Shown in pieces: positions 19,615-27,778 of a stretch of 64,000 nucleotides of DNA (positions are counted from its first letter, which is position 1; every line of letters begins with the position of its first letter). This DNA is from G965218495 sp965218495. Lineage in GTDB: Bacteria; Bacteroidota; Rhodothermia; Rhodothermales; Bin80. The translations under genes and the position numbers were made by a program. The stretch covers positions 3,410,001 through 3,474,000 of the forward strand of contig OZ244626.1 in NCBI GenBank assembly GCA_965218495.1. The letters run 5' to 3'. Below the pieces are notes generated by a model that saw only the letters and a program-made list of their open reading frames with translations, ran no database searches and had not been told where the DNA came from.

Positions 19615-20310
19615 ATGTTGTCTCAGTTTGCTCTCAGCCGGCTGGCACCTCTGTTGGCCTATCTCATGCTCTACGCTCCCGTGCGGGCGCAGACCTTCGA
19701 CCAGATCACACGCCCGGCCGCCGCGCTGACGCGCCCGGCGCAGATCGACTCCTTTCTCACGGAGCTCCTCATCCCGCCCCCCGACACGGTGACCACGGTG
19801 CTGATAGTGGACATCACCGCGAACGGGTACGGCCCGGACGACATGGTCATAGTTTTCCCGGCCCAGCTTATCTATCCGCTGGGGGAGCGTGTTCCTCCGA
19901 CCTTGCAGACCATCATGCAGTCGTGGGAGCTGGAGGCAGACTACCGCCTCGATGCCACGCTGGCCGAAGCTCGGCGCGTGGAGGCGGAGGCGCACCGCGC
20001 CCGCGATCCTCGCGCGGCTATCTCTGGCGCCTGCGTCAACGCGATCGCGCGCTACTACGACGCTCCGGACCTGGACATGCGCCTCACACGCAGGGCGGAC
20101 GGGCTGCGCCTGGAGATGTGGAACTTCGACCCAAGCGCTCTGCGCTACAACCCGCCACCCCCTGACGCGTGTCTGACGGCGCGCGCCGAAGAGTGGGGGC
20201 AGCGCTTCAGGTTCGCGCGGCCTTACCTTGTCACATCATTTAACCAGCCTGGCGACTGTGTCGAGACGCGGCACGTCGACGGGCGCCTGGAGACACGCCC
20301 TTGCCAGTGA
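19615..20310 (+). CDS. Secreted protein of unknown function in the transfer operon
   Basis: 231 residues with an N-terminal signal peptide (APLLAYLMLYAPVRA-QTFD). The mature part has TVTTVLIVDITANGYGPDDM near the middle, an Ala/Arg-rich helical stretch, and single cysteines in SGACVNA, PDACLTA, PGDCVETR and TRPCQ, suggesting two disulphides. It starts 12 bp after the traG stop and its stop overlaps the next start (TGATG), so it is cotranscribed. I do not recognise the family; a periplasmic accessory role is inferred from position. Confidence 0.65.
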   Translation: MLSQFALSRLAPLLAYLMLYAPVRAQTFDQITRPAAALTRPAQIDSFLTELLIPPPDTVTTVLIVDITANGYGPDDMVIVFPAQLIYPLGERVPPTLQTIMQSWELEADYRLDATLAEARRVEAEAHRARDPRAAISGACVNAIARYYDAPDLDMRLTRRADGLRLEMWNFDPSALRYNPPPPDACLTARAEEWGQRFRFARPYLVTSFNQPGDCVETRHVDGRLETRPCQ

Positions 20311-20843
20311 TGATCCAGACCTTTTCCCGCCTACTTCGTCTTTCCTGCCTGGCGCTGCTTGTGCCGGCGGGGTGGTGCCATGCGCAGTCTCAGGGGCACC
20401 TCGACGTGCACGTCACCGTGCTGCCGGCGGTGCTGCGGGTCACCGTCACATCCGCCCTGGTGGACTTCGGGCAACAACGCGCCGATGCCGGCGTGGTGCT
20501 GCTTGACCCCGTGACCGGGGAAATCTCGCGGGCGGTGGGCGGGCGGCATCAACTTGGTGTGGTGCATGTGACCGGCAGGGCCGGTACGCACTTTGCCATC
20601 AGCGTGGAAGCGCCGCGCGCTCTGCAGGGAGAGTCCATGGACATCGGGTACGGGCTGCGCTGGGCGCAGTCCGCTGACTGCGGCGGGCAGGGGTATACCT
20701 CCATCAGCCACCACCGCGCGTTCAGCGGGCAGATAGGGGAGGCCGGCCAGGCCTGCCTCCGCTTTGGCGGCGCCCTGGACCTGCAGGGCGCGCCGCAAGG
20801 CCGCTATGCCGGCGCGGTGCAAGTCCGGCTGTCAACACTGTAA
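20310..20843 (+). CDS. Secreted DUF4402-like protein
   Basis: About 177 residues from the ATG at 20310, which overlaps the preceding stop as TGATG; a TTG nine bases upstream is possible. A signal peptide (LLRLSCLALLVPAGWCHAQS) precedes a beta-rich domain whose pattern, VTVLPAVLRVTVTSALVDFG then GVVLLDPVTGEIS, resembles DUF4402 domains of secreted Bacteroidota and proteobacterial proteins. Two cysteines (ADCGG, QACLRF) may pair. Located in the conjugation operon; perhaps a pilus or surface component. Family call from pattern only. Confidence 0.55.
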   Translation: MIQTFSRLLRLSCLALLVPAGWCHAQSQGHLDVHVTVLPAVLRVTVTSALVDFGQQRADAGVVLLDPVTGEISRAVGGRHQLGVVHVTGRAGTHFAISVEAPRALQGESMDIGYGLRWAQSADCGGQGYTSISHHRAFSGQIGEAGQACLRFGGALDLQGAPQGRYAGAVQVRLSTL

Positions 20844-20858
20844 CGCTACCCGACTACC

Positions 20859-21218
20859 ATGCCCCTTATCACTCTCGTTGTTTTGATGGCCCTCACGGGT
20901 GGCCTTGCCGTCGCGCTCTTCCCGGGTCGCGCAGGCGCGTTTCTGCAGGGGCTGGCCGTGAAGTGGTGGCAGTTCCTGGTGGGCTTCGTCTTCGGCGTGG
21001 TTTCGATCACGGCCGTGGGGGGATGGTCCCCGTTCCTCCTCATGGTCTTCTTCATGCTGGCCGGCGCCTTTGGTACATGCCTGGCCATGTGGGTCCTGCG
21101 CGCCACTACCAAGGGTCGGCGCCTGGCAGCGATCCTGCTCGTCGTGCCTGCGGAGCGCAACCAACCGGCCGTGCCGGTGAACGGGACGGCGACCACAGGG
21201 AAGGGTGGGGCGGCCTGA
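20859..21218 (+). CDS. Small inner-membrane protein
   Basis: 119 residues with three predicted membrane helices: LITLVVLMALTGGLAVALF, FLVGFVFGVVSITAVGG and LLMVFFMLAGAFGTCLAMWV, then a basic cytosolic tail. No family recognised. It follows the DUF4402-like gene by 15 bp and is the last gene of the transfer operon remnant. Confidence 0.6.
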   Translation: MPLITLVVLMALTGGLAVALFPGRAGAFLQGLAVKWWQFLVGFVFGVVSITAVGGWSPFLLMVFFMLAGAFGTCLAMWVLRATTKGRRLAAILLVVPAERNQPAVPVNGTATTGKGGAA

Positions 21219-21327
21219 GAAGGGACTCTTGGGACTTATCCCCGCAAGACCCTTACTGCCCCCAGCTCCTCCTGGCGGATGTACGGTCCTCGCCTGGTAT
21301 CGCCTGTGCTGCTATGGCGCGGGCGGG

Positions 21328-21560
21328 CTAGATTCCCAGGTCGTCCTCCTTGTCCATCCGCAGCCGTCGCCGCCGCCCGCCCGTTGCTGGGGTGGCGGAG
21401 GGATTTCGCGAGTCACGTGTGATGTCCTGCCCCATACCCATGATGTACTGGGACATCCTGCCAGCCTCAAGGGCCGCGGCGTGGATCTCCATCGGCTGGC
21501 GTTGCAGCTGCTGGATCCAGGACTGAACGTAGGCCGCGCCCCGCGAGGGGTCGTGTCCGA
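21328..21560 (-). pseudogene. 3' fragment of an ardC-like antirestriction gene
   Basis: The minus strand reads GAAYVQSWIQQLQRQPMEIH then AAALEAGRMSQYIMGMG, then a short basic/acidic tail ending DKEDDLGI. The pattern YVQSWIxxLxxxPxEIxxAAxxAxxMxxYI is the usual C-terminal segment of ArdC/DUF1738 proteins, which are plasmid-borne single-strand DNA-binding antirestriction proteins with a zincin-like domain. All upstream domains are missing: at ~21560 the sequence changes to the EcoRII-like gene on the other strand. This is a deletion scar, consistent with decay of a conjugative element. Confidence 0.55.
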
Positions 21561-21571
21561 TGCCAATGCGT

Positions 21572-22272
21572 GTGCCGGAACGAAGTGGAGGAAGACCTGG
21601 TCGAGGACCGCATCGGCCCCGTCGAGCCCGGCATTCCGAGAACCATACAGCCTTCATTGTCCCGGTGGCCCCTCTTCGATCACCCGGGACCGTCGCCAAG
21701 GGGATGCTGGCTGGAGCCGGACGACATCCCGCCCGGGTGGCTGGAGTCCTTTCCCGCAGGAAAGGACATCCTGGCCAAGTCCATGGAACTGATGTCTGTT
21801 TCCGCGCTAAATCCGGGCCAGAGGCTTTTGAAGCGACGCAAGTGCGAATACGAACTGTTCGAGAGTATCGAGCATGCCTGGTACTTCCCGACGGTCAGTG
21901 AAGGGTTTGGCAGCATGAAAGCATTCACAGACTTGGCCCAGACCATCCTGCAGCGCCGCAAGTCCCGATCAGGACGGTCACTCGAGCTTCATGTGAGGGA
22001 CATTTTCCAGGAAGAAGGAATGCAGGAAGACATCAACTTCTCATACAACAAGGAGTCCGATCCCGGCCGAAAACGCGACTTTTTTTCCATCCGCCGAGGC
22101 ATACAGGAATCCGGAATTCCCCACGGAGCAGCTTCGCATGCTGGCGGTCAAGACGACCTGCAAGGATCGCTGGCGCCAGATACTGAACGAGGCGCAGCGC
22201 ATAAAACCCAAGCATCTGCTGACGCTTCAGGAAGGCGTCTCGCACCGGCAGTTCGATGAGATGCAGGAGTCC
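21572..22272 (+). pseudogene. EcoRII-like type II restriction endonuclease, truncated and frameshifted
   Basis: Plus-strand reading gives EDLVEDRIGPVEPGIPR, LNPGQRLLKRRKCEYELFES and the catalytic-domain block ILQRRKSRSGRSLELHVRDI, characteristic of the EcoRII C-terminal nuclease domain (cuts at CCWGG in the prototype). At the T7 run 22079-22085 the frame shifts; one extra T restores DFFFPSAEAY and then MLAVKTTCKDRWRQILNEAQ. At about 22272 (after FDEMQES) the EcoRII sequence stops and a TIR-like tail begins. The N-terminus is also lost at ~21572. With the Dcm-type gene downstream this was an EcoRII-style restriction-modification pair, now dead. Confidence 0.78.
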
Positions 22273-22605
22273 AAGAATCTTGTGCTCTTCCTGAGTTCAA
22301 TCACAAAGAACTCACGCGCACTGCGAGAAGAAGTGGACTACGGCATCAACATCCAGGGACTACCAGTTATAGTGGTGTATCCCGATTTTAGCGAGAAGTC
22401 CGACATCATCATTTGCGATTCGAAGCAGGTCAGGACACAGATTAAGAACCTGTGGGGCAAGTTGGCCACGTTTAGAGATTCTATGAAGACAGTGCCCACA
22501 CTTCACGTGCCAAACAAGAAGGACTTGATCCGTAAGGCACTTGGCGAAAAGGATTTACAAGTGCAGACGAAGGGTGAGCCAGGCGTCTTCTTTTATCCGT
22601 GCTAG
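22273..22605 (+). pseudogene. C-terminal fragment of a TIR-like (DUF1863/ThsB-type) protein
   Basis: Continuing the open frame of the EcoRII remnant, residues KNLVLFLSSITKNSRALREE then VDYGINIQGLPVIVVYPDF resemble the second half of a TIR-like domain (MTH538/DUF1863), followed by IKNLWGKLATFRDSMKTVPT and a tail ending GVFFYPC. Such proteins act in Thoeris-type anti-phage signalling or as stand-alone effectors. Only the C-terminal part is present; the nucleotide-binding N-terminal strands and any catalytic Glu are missing. It was probably joined to EcoRII by deletion between two defence genes. Assignment by pattern memory, moderate. Confidence 0.5.
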
Positions 22606-22956
22606 TGTTGTGCCTGAAAGAATCGCTGAACACGATTGGGGTACACTATAGCCTTCTCGCTACGAGAATATTGCGACTATGACAGGCAGTAATCGATATG
22701 ACTACCCGCAACGTCGTACTCGCACGCGACAAGCTACTGCCAGCATGAGTTCCACCTGCTACACTAATTCCGAGACGCACTTGTCTCATTGTTGCTGGCA
22801 CATACCGAGGGCGGAAATGCGCGAATCACAATACACGGTTCGCTATCTTCCTAGTCATTGGGTGTCCGACAGTGCGCTGACGGCCTCGACCGTAATAAAG
22901 GTTGAGGCATGCACGGAAGACACTATCTGGCAACCAAAAATGCCGATTTTGTTCCG
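22606..22956. other. Intergenic region upstream of the methyltransferase gene
   Basis: No convincing gene: a 93-codon open frame here has Cys/His/Tyr-rich composition unlike a real protein. It presumably contains the methyltransferase promoter. I see no repeat. Confidence 0.4.
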
Positions 22957-23190
22957 ATGAAAGTGGTAGATCTGTTTTGTGGGACAGGCGGTTTTTCGCT
23001 TGGTGCACACTTGGCAGGCCTTGAAGTAGTTCGCGCTATCGACATCGATCCGGTCCTTACGTCAACCTTCAAATCGAACTTTCCCAATACCAACCTGACC
23101 TTGGGTGATATTTCGGAGTTGTCAGGCAGTGACCTGAAACGGACTGTCGCCGAGCCGATCGACGCGCTTATTGGTGGTCCTCCTTGCCAA

Positions 23191-25388
23191 CCCAAGTTTA
23201 CCATGCACTTTTTGCAAGTCATTTATGTTCAAGGACATACGTCACCCATAAATACCTCTTCTGGCACTACAATGGACTACGGAAGGACTTTTAGTACTGC
23301 CGATCAGACGACGGTCTTCTTCGTAGAGAGGGGCTTGTAATCTATATCCAAGGCGTCATAGATCGACCGGAGCTCGGGATCGGGCTGTGCAGTTGTGCGC
23401 ACATGGAGCGTACGCCCGTCGCGGCACGGGAACACACTGGTCGTGCGCGTTTGTCGCTGGAGGATGCTTCGAAGCGTCGTCCAACTGGAGGAGAGCCCTC
23501 GGCTACGCAGGCGAGTTCGGATTACCTGCACGAGTTGGTACGCGATGACCGAGATGAACAGATGCCCTTCGGCGCGCAGGCCCGTCGAGTGGTAGATGGG
23601 TCGTAGGCCCAGTTCCGACTTCAGGGTGCGGAACACGGCTTCCACGTCGGTGAGCCGGATGTAGGTGCGCCACAACGCTTCGTCGGTCCAGTTCACCAAA
23701 TTGCTTCGCAGGCAGTACACTCCTGGATGCGTCGCCATGGACCCCGGTAGCAGTCTCTGCTCCCATTCAATCGTGTGCGCGCGCTTGCCGCTTTCGTCAG
23801 GCTGCACCGTGATGTCGTAATGCTGTCCTATCCCTCCGTATCGCTCCTTCAGGCGCCCGAGGCGCTCAGAAACCACCTCAAGTCGCTTATGCGTGCGCGG
23901 GCGGGAGAGCCCGTCGGACAGTTTCTTCAGGGCCTGCTCAAACGCTGCGGTCTGCCGTGCCACTATGGCTTGCTCCTTCGCAGCCCGGGACGCAGAGTAG
24001 CAATAGAGCCGCACCTGGTCGTCCTGTACCTGCCGGTATAGGGATAGACGCTCACCACCGGCCGTCGTAAGAGTTTGTGCTGCCTCAGGATCAAAGACCC
24101 GCCTGCGCTCCCGAGCGACCACAATGTACTGGTACTTCTGCGCATGCAGCCATTGTATACGATCTTCGGTCGCTATGCCCCGATCCATCACCACGAGCGC
24201 CTCGGGACCCGCTTGCAGTACCGCCAGCATCTCCTCTAGCGTGTGGTGCTCCCGCACATTGCCCGCGAAGACCTTGCTCTTGCGTACGAAGCCGCTCCCG
24301 TCCAGGACCAGGGCCAAGGTCAATAAGGGACAATCGCGGCGCCGCTCCTTCGAGTGACCACGCTTTGCCTTGTCTATGTTGGCCCCGGTACCCTCCAGAA
24401 ATGTGTTGGTCAGATCGTAAAGCGTGACCGTTGGACGCGCAGCAAACAGATCCAGCGCCTGCGTAAAGAGGTGCTGCTCTATGGCTTGCTGATGCCGCAC
24501 GAGCAGGTCGCTTGCCCGATAGAGGTGCATGGGTCCCATCGCTTCATAGGAACCGCCCACAAACTCGTCCAGGCCACTGTTGCGCTCCAGCCAATGCTTG
24601 GTGGCCCGTTCACTGCCCGGCTGCGCCAAGCGTCCGATGATGCTGCCAATGGCAGCGCGCCGCATGGAGGGGGTCATCTGCAGCCTGTCAAAGAGCGCGG
24701 GCATCTTCAACTGCTCCATAGCCCACAGCCCTACGTGCTCCACGCCCACCGTACGCGATCGGATCGTCTTGATGGCGTTGGCATTGACCACACGCCAGTC
24801 TGCCACGGCCCCGTTGCGGTCGGTAGGCTCGATCACCTCCGCGCCACGCGCCGCCAACAGGGCCGCGATGCGCTGCGCTTCGCCTTCTATGTGGGAGGAC
24901 AAATCCGGCCATAGCTCGAGCTGTCCCATCAGCACCGTCTCAATACGCTGGCACAGACATCGCCAGTGCTTCTTATCGACCTTGAAATGTGCGCCGAGGT
25001 TCAGCAGCGTCCGTTGTCGCACCCGGTCTCCCTCCCGCTTGGCCTGACACAGCCGGAAGGTGTAGTAGCGCGTACCGTCCGCTCCGGTTCGCGTGAGTGC
25101 GCGGCGTATAAACACAGTAGTGTACGGCGTGGTTGGGATAGCCCTGAAGCCAATATAGTCACCGGTCGCGGTGTAAACAAGCACGCCAGTACGATTATGG
25201 CACTACATTGTCGAGTAGCGAGACGATATATTCAGAAGTGGAGTAAACTCGGAGGCAAAGAGGGGAAATCAGGCACATAATGTGCCCACAAACAGGTCAT
25301 AGTGGGGGCAAAGCGGTGAATCGTCCCTAATCTTCCTCGCAAGGTCGCCAAATTGTGCCGGAATTGAGGCCGCAATTGTTAAACCCGG
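23191..25388 (-). mobile_element. IS1634-type insertion sequence in the methyltransferase gene
   Basis: 2,198 bp between two copies of the 5-bp repeat GCCAA (23186-23190 and 25389-25393). Ends are only loosely inverted (left CCCAAGTTTACCATG, right complement CCGGGTTTAACAATT). The exact restoration of the host frame supports these limits. It carries one minus-strand transposase gene. A 5-6 bp duplication is usual for IS1634. Confidence 0.82.
23304..25184 (-). CDS. IS1634-family transposase
   Basis: Up to 626 residues; a GTG at 25115 (reading VFIRRALTRTGADGTRYYTF) is a likelier start than the first available codon. IS4-clan DDE landmarks: VTLYDLTNTFLEGTG with the first Asp, ALVVMDRGIATEDRIQWLHA with the second, and the late signature YIRLTDVEAVFRTLKSELGL with the Glu and Lys, then RPIYHSTGLRAEGHLFI, typical of IS1634 elements. 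It appears full length with no frameshift, so the element may still move. Confidence 0.88.
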   Translation of the reverse strand: MLVYTATGDYIGFRAIPTTPYTTVFIRRALTRTGADGTRYYTFRLCQAKREGDRVRQRTLLNLGAHFKVDKKHWRCLCQRIETVLMGQLELWPDLSSHIEGEAQRIAALLAARGAEVIEPTDRNGAVADWRVVNANAIKTIRSRTVGVEHVGLWAMEQLKMPALFDRLQMTPSMRRAAIGSIIGRLAQPGSERATKHWLERNSGLDEFVGGSYEAMGPMHLYRASDLLVRHQQAIEQHLFTQALDLFAARPTVTLYDLTNTFLEGTGANIDKAKRGHSKERRRDCPLLTLALVLDGSGFVRKSKVFAGNVREHHTLEEMLAVLQAGPEALVVMDRGIATEDRIQWLHAQKYQYIVVARERRRVFDPEAAQTLTTAGGERLSLYRQVQDDQVRLYCYSASRAAKEQAIVARQTAAFEQALKKLSDGLSRPRTHKRLEVVSERLGRLKERYGGIGQHYDITVQPDESGKRAHTIEWEQRLLPGSMATHPGVYCLRSNLVNWTDEALWRTYIRLTDVEAVFRTLKSELGLRPIYHSTGLRAEGHLFISVIAYQLVQVIRTRLRSRGLSSSWTTLRSILQRQTRTTSVFPCRDGRTLHVRTTAQPDPELRSIYDALDIDYKPLSTKKTVV

Positions 25389-26359
25389 GCCAAGGATTCA
25401 GTATGATCGGCCGAAGAGATGAATCCGATCCGCGTCGTTTACTCGTTGATCATTTCTTCAGGCTGGTGGCGGAGGTCCGGCCCACTTTCTTCGTGATGGA
25501 AAATGTCGTAGGGTTGATGCGGGGAAACGCGCGAACTATCCTGGACGACGCGATGTGTCGCTTGCCTTCTGACTACTGCGTGATTGGTCCATCTGTTCTG
25601 AATGCATCCGATTTTGGTGTCGCTACTAGTCGGCAACGAGTATTCGTCGTTGGCGTGCTTGCCAAAAGGATAGACTTGCCGTCGCTGATTCCTGAAACAG
25701 ATAGGACCAGAGTAACCGTTCGTGATGCGATTGCTGATTTGGCGGAGGCACGAGAAATCGATGTGGACCGTAATGGTTTTGATATCTGCGAGCTTTCTGA
25801 CGGAAAAACCGTTTCACGTTATGCAAGGGCCCTTCGGACAAAAGATAGACGCTTTACTGGCAACCGGCGTACAGTACATACCCCTGCTGTGGTGAAACGG
25901 TTTACGGGCATTCCATCTGGCAAGACTGACCCGATCGGTCGTCACCAACGGTTGTCATGGGATGGACTGTGCCCGACGTTACGTGCAGGGACGGGTTCGG
26001 ACCGTGGTTCCTATCAATCCGTCCGTCCACTCCACCCGGACGAACCTCGGGTCATTACAGTACGCGAAGCTGCGCGACTGCAGGGCTTTCCTGATCGGCA
26101 TCGCTTCCATCCCACGATGTGGCACAGCTTTCGGATGATCGGAAACAGCGTTCCCCCTCCGGTTGCGGCTGGTCTATTGCGGCAAGTGCTTAAAGCCTGC
26201 GATGAGTCGGGGCAAGAAAATTCGGACTAGTCTTGGAAAATACCGGAACGTCAATGCGGCACGCCGGAGGGCGAGTGCCACTACCTGGAAGCGCGAAGCT
26301 GGGGCTCGACATTGCGTAAGAGAGATACTGGCTAACACATCCACCTTAGGGGGAGCCAA

Positions 26360-27778
26360 ATGGCAGAGAATGGTGAAAGAGTAGCACAGACGACGCCGTC
26401 AAAATCGTTCTTCGTCAGTATGCTTACTCGAGACATTGAGCTCGAAGATGCCATACTCGACCTGTTGGACAATTGCATCGATGGTGCCGTTCGTATCAGG
26501 AATAGCACCGAGAACGAAACGCAGTCCTTCCACGGGTATTGGGCAAAGCTAACGCTGTCAGGCACACGCTTTTCGATTACGGACAATTGTGGAGGGATAC
26601 CTATAGGCATTGCGAAGCAACGAGCTTTCAGACTTGGCCGTCCTCAATTTGGCGAAGAAGATGAGCTTGGCGGAAAGACTGTGGGTGTCTATGGGATCGG
26701 GATGAAAAGAGCGATATTCAAGCTCGGACGCGATGCCACCGTTACATCGAATGGACCGGATCCGTTCAAGGTGCATATAGATGCCGACTGGCTTGATTCA
26801 GATGACTGGCAATCATTCGACTTGTCGACTCATAATCCGGCACCGAATGAGCCTTCCGGCACCGACATCTACATAACTGAGTTGTTTCCGGCTGTAGGGG
26901 ACAAGCTTGGATCTCGGGATTGGATCGAGCAATTCCGCAAACATGTCGCCAGTCACTATGCACTAATCCTTGCCAAGGGCTTTGAGGTTAGAATCGTTGC
27001 AACTGGCGTTTCGGGTCGGCCTATAAGAGGGACAGAATTCGCTCTCGCAGTAACAGGAGGCCATTTGGGAGGTGAGGGCATCCAGCCATTCATTTATCGG
27101 GGCGAAATCGACAACGTAGGTGTGCAGATTTTTGCAGGCTTGCTGCGTAAGCCGCTTACGCCTTCCGAAATCCAAGATGCAAAAGGGGAAGACACACGGA
27201 GATCGGCGGCAGGGTGGACCATCGCTTGCAATGATCGCGTGGTATTGTCCCGTGATCGTACTTACCTAACGGGCTGGGGAACGGGGGGCGTGGCCTCATA
27301 CCACGGTCAATTCTCAGTCATTGCAGGGATAGCGTTGCTGTACGCGGACGAAGTTCAGAACCTGCCTCTTACTACTACAAAACGTGGTATCGAAATCTCT
27401 TCCGCAGTGTATGATCGCGTGCTGCGCATTATGCGCACCGCGACAAAGAAACTCACCGCCTTCACCAATGCTTACAAGACCGACGCGGCGCGGCAGCGAC
27501 TCTTGGGCGATGCGCGAAATGTGTCCTTGGCCAAACTACGTGCATTTGAGAAGCTGACGACAGTGAACAAGGGCAGGCTGTCCGGTTTCGCAACCTTTAT
27601 ACCGGACCTTCCCAAGCCGTCGCGAGAGAGACGCACGCCCAGTGTGACATTTAATGCGGAGGCCGAAGAGATCACTGCGCTCAGGGAGTTTTTTGAAGAA
27701 GAAGAGCTGAGCAATAATAAGGTTGGTCGGCTCGCATTTGAGTATGCGCTAGAGCATTCAGGGTTTTCAGACCAATGA
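26360..27778 (+). CDS. MORC/MutL-like GHKL ATPase
   Basis: 472 residues, start ATG 26360 after a strong GGGGGAG site. The GHKL (Bergerat) fold motifs are clear: ILDLLDNCIDGAV (Mg/ATP-binding Asn), ITDNCGGI (ATP lid start) and TVGVYGIGMKRAIFKLG. The central part resembles the S5/MutL-like transducer of MORC-type ATPases (LPLTTTKRGIEISS). Family knowledge: such ATPases were described computationally in bacterial restriction-modification neighbourhoods. Here it follows a Dcm-type methyltransferase and overlaps the next gene by 4 bp (ATGA), so the two are a coupled pair. It is intact while the methyltransferase and endonuclease are dead. Exact role unknown; ATP-gated clamp action on DNA is inferred. 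Confidence 0.82.
   Translation: MAENGERVAQTTPSKSFFVSMLTRDIELEDAILDLLDNCIDGAVRIRNSTENETQSFHGYWAKLTLSGTRFSITDNCGGIPIGIAKQRAFRLGRPQFGEEDELGGKTVGVYGIGMKRAIFKLGRDATVTSNGPDPFKVHIDADWLDSDDWQSFDLSTHNPAPNEPSGTDIYITELFPAVGDKLGSRDWIEQFRKHVASHYALILAKGFEVRIVATGVSGRPIRGTEFALAVTGGHLGGEGIQPFIYRGEIDNVGVQIFAGLLRKPLTPSEIQDAKGEDTRRSAAGWTIACNDRVVLSRDRTYLTGWGTGGVASYHGQFSVIAGIALLYADEVQNLPLTTTKRGIEISSAVYDRVLRIMRTATKKLTAFTNAYKTDAARQRLLGDARNVSLAKLRAFEKLTTVNKGRLSGFATFIPDLPKPSRERRTPSVTFNAEAEEITALREFFEEEELSNNKVGRLAFEYALEHSGFSDQ

Larger units (their letters stand above)
22957..26230 (+). pseudogene. Dcm-type DNA (cytosine-5) methyltransferase, split by an IS
   Basis: The 5' part (22957-23190) has motif I VVDLFCGTGGFSLGAHLAGL, the acidic residue in AIDIDP and motif IV up to GGPPCQ. 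The 3' part (25394-26230) resumes at GFSMIGRR and continues with motif VI FFVMENVVGLM, motif VIII SRQRVFVVGVL, motif IX VRDAIADL and motif X MIGNSVPPPVAAGLL. Removing 23191-25388 and one copy of the target repeat GCCAA joins PPCQ to GFS in frame, giving about 356 residues. The insertion falls exactly at the catalytic Pro-Cys loop, so the enzyme is inactive. Partner of the EcoRII-like endonuclease remnant upstream. Confidence 0.92.

Noticed and set aside
21326..21343. An 18-bp sequence, GGCTAGATTCCCAGGTCG, repeated at 37231-37248, considered as an attachment-site pair.
   Set aside because: The first copy covers the end of the ardC-like fragment and the second has no ardC sequence beside it. 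The repeat does not flank an integrase in a sensible way, so it is more likely a leftover of a second ardC end.
22138..22605. The EcoRII/TIR open frame as a functional fusion toxin.
   Set aside because: Both halves lack essential parts: the EcoRII catalytic block lies upstream of a frameshift and the TIR half lacks its N-terminal strands. A deletion product is the simpler reading.
26204..26384. A small Arg-rich reading frame between the methyltransferase and the GHKL ATPase, considered as a Vsr-like or regulatory gene.
   Set aside because: It overlaps both neighbours, has no family motif, and its sequence includes the ATPase ribosome-binding site.
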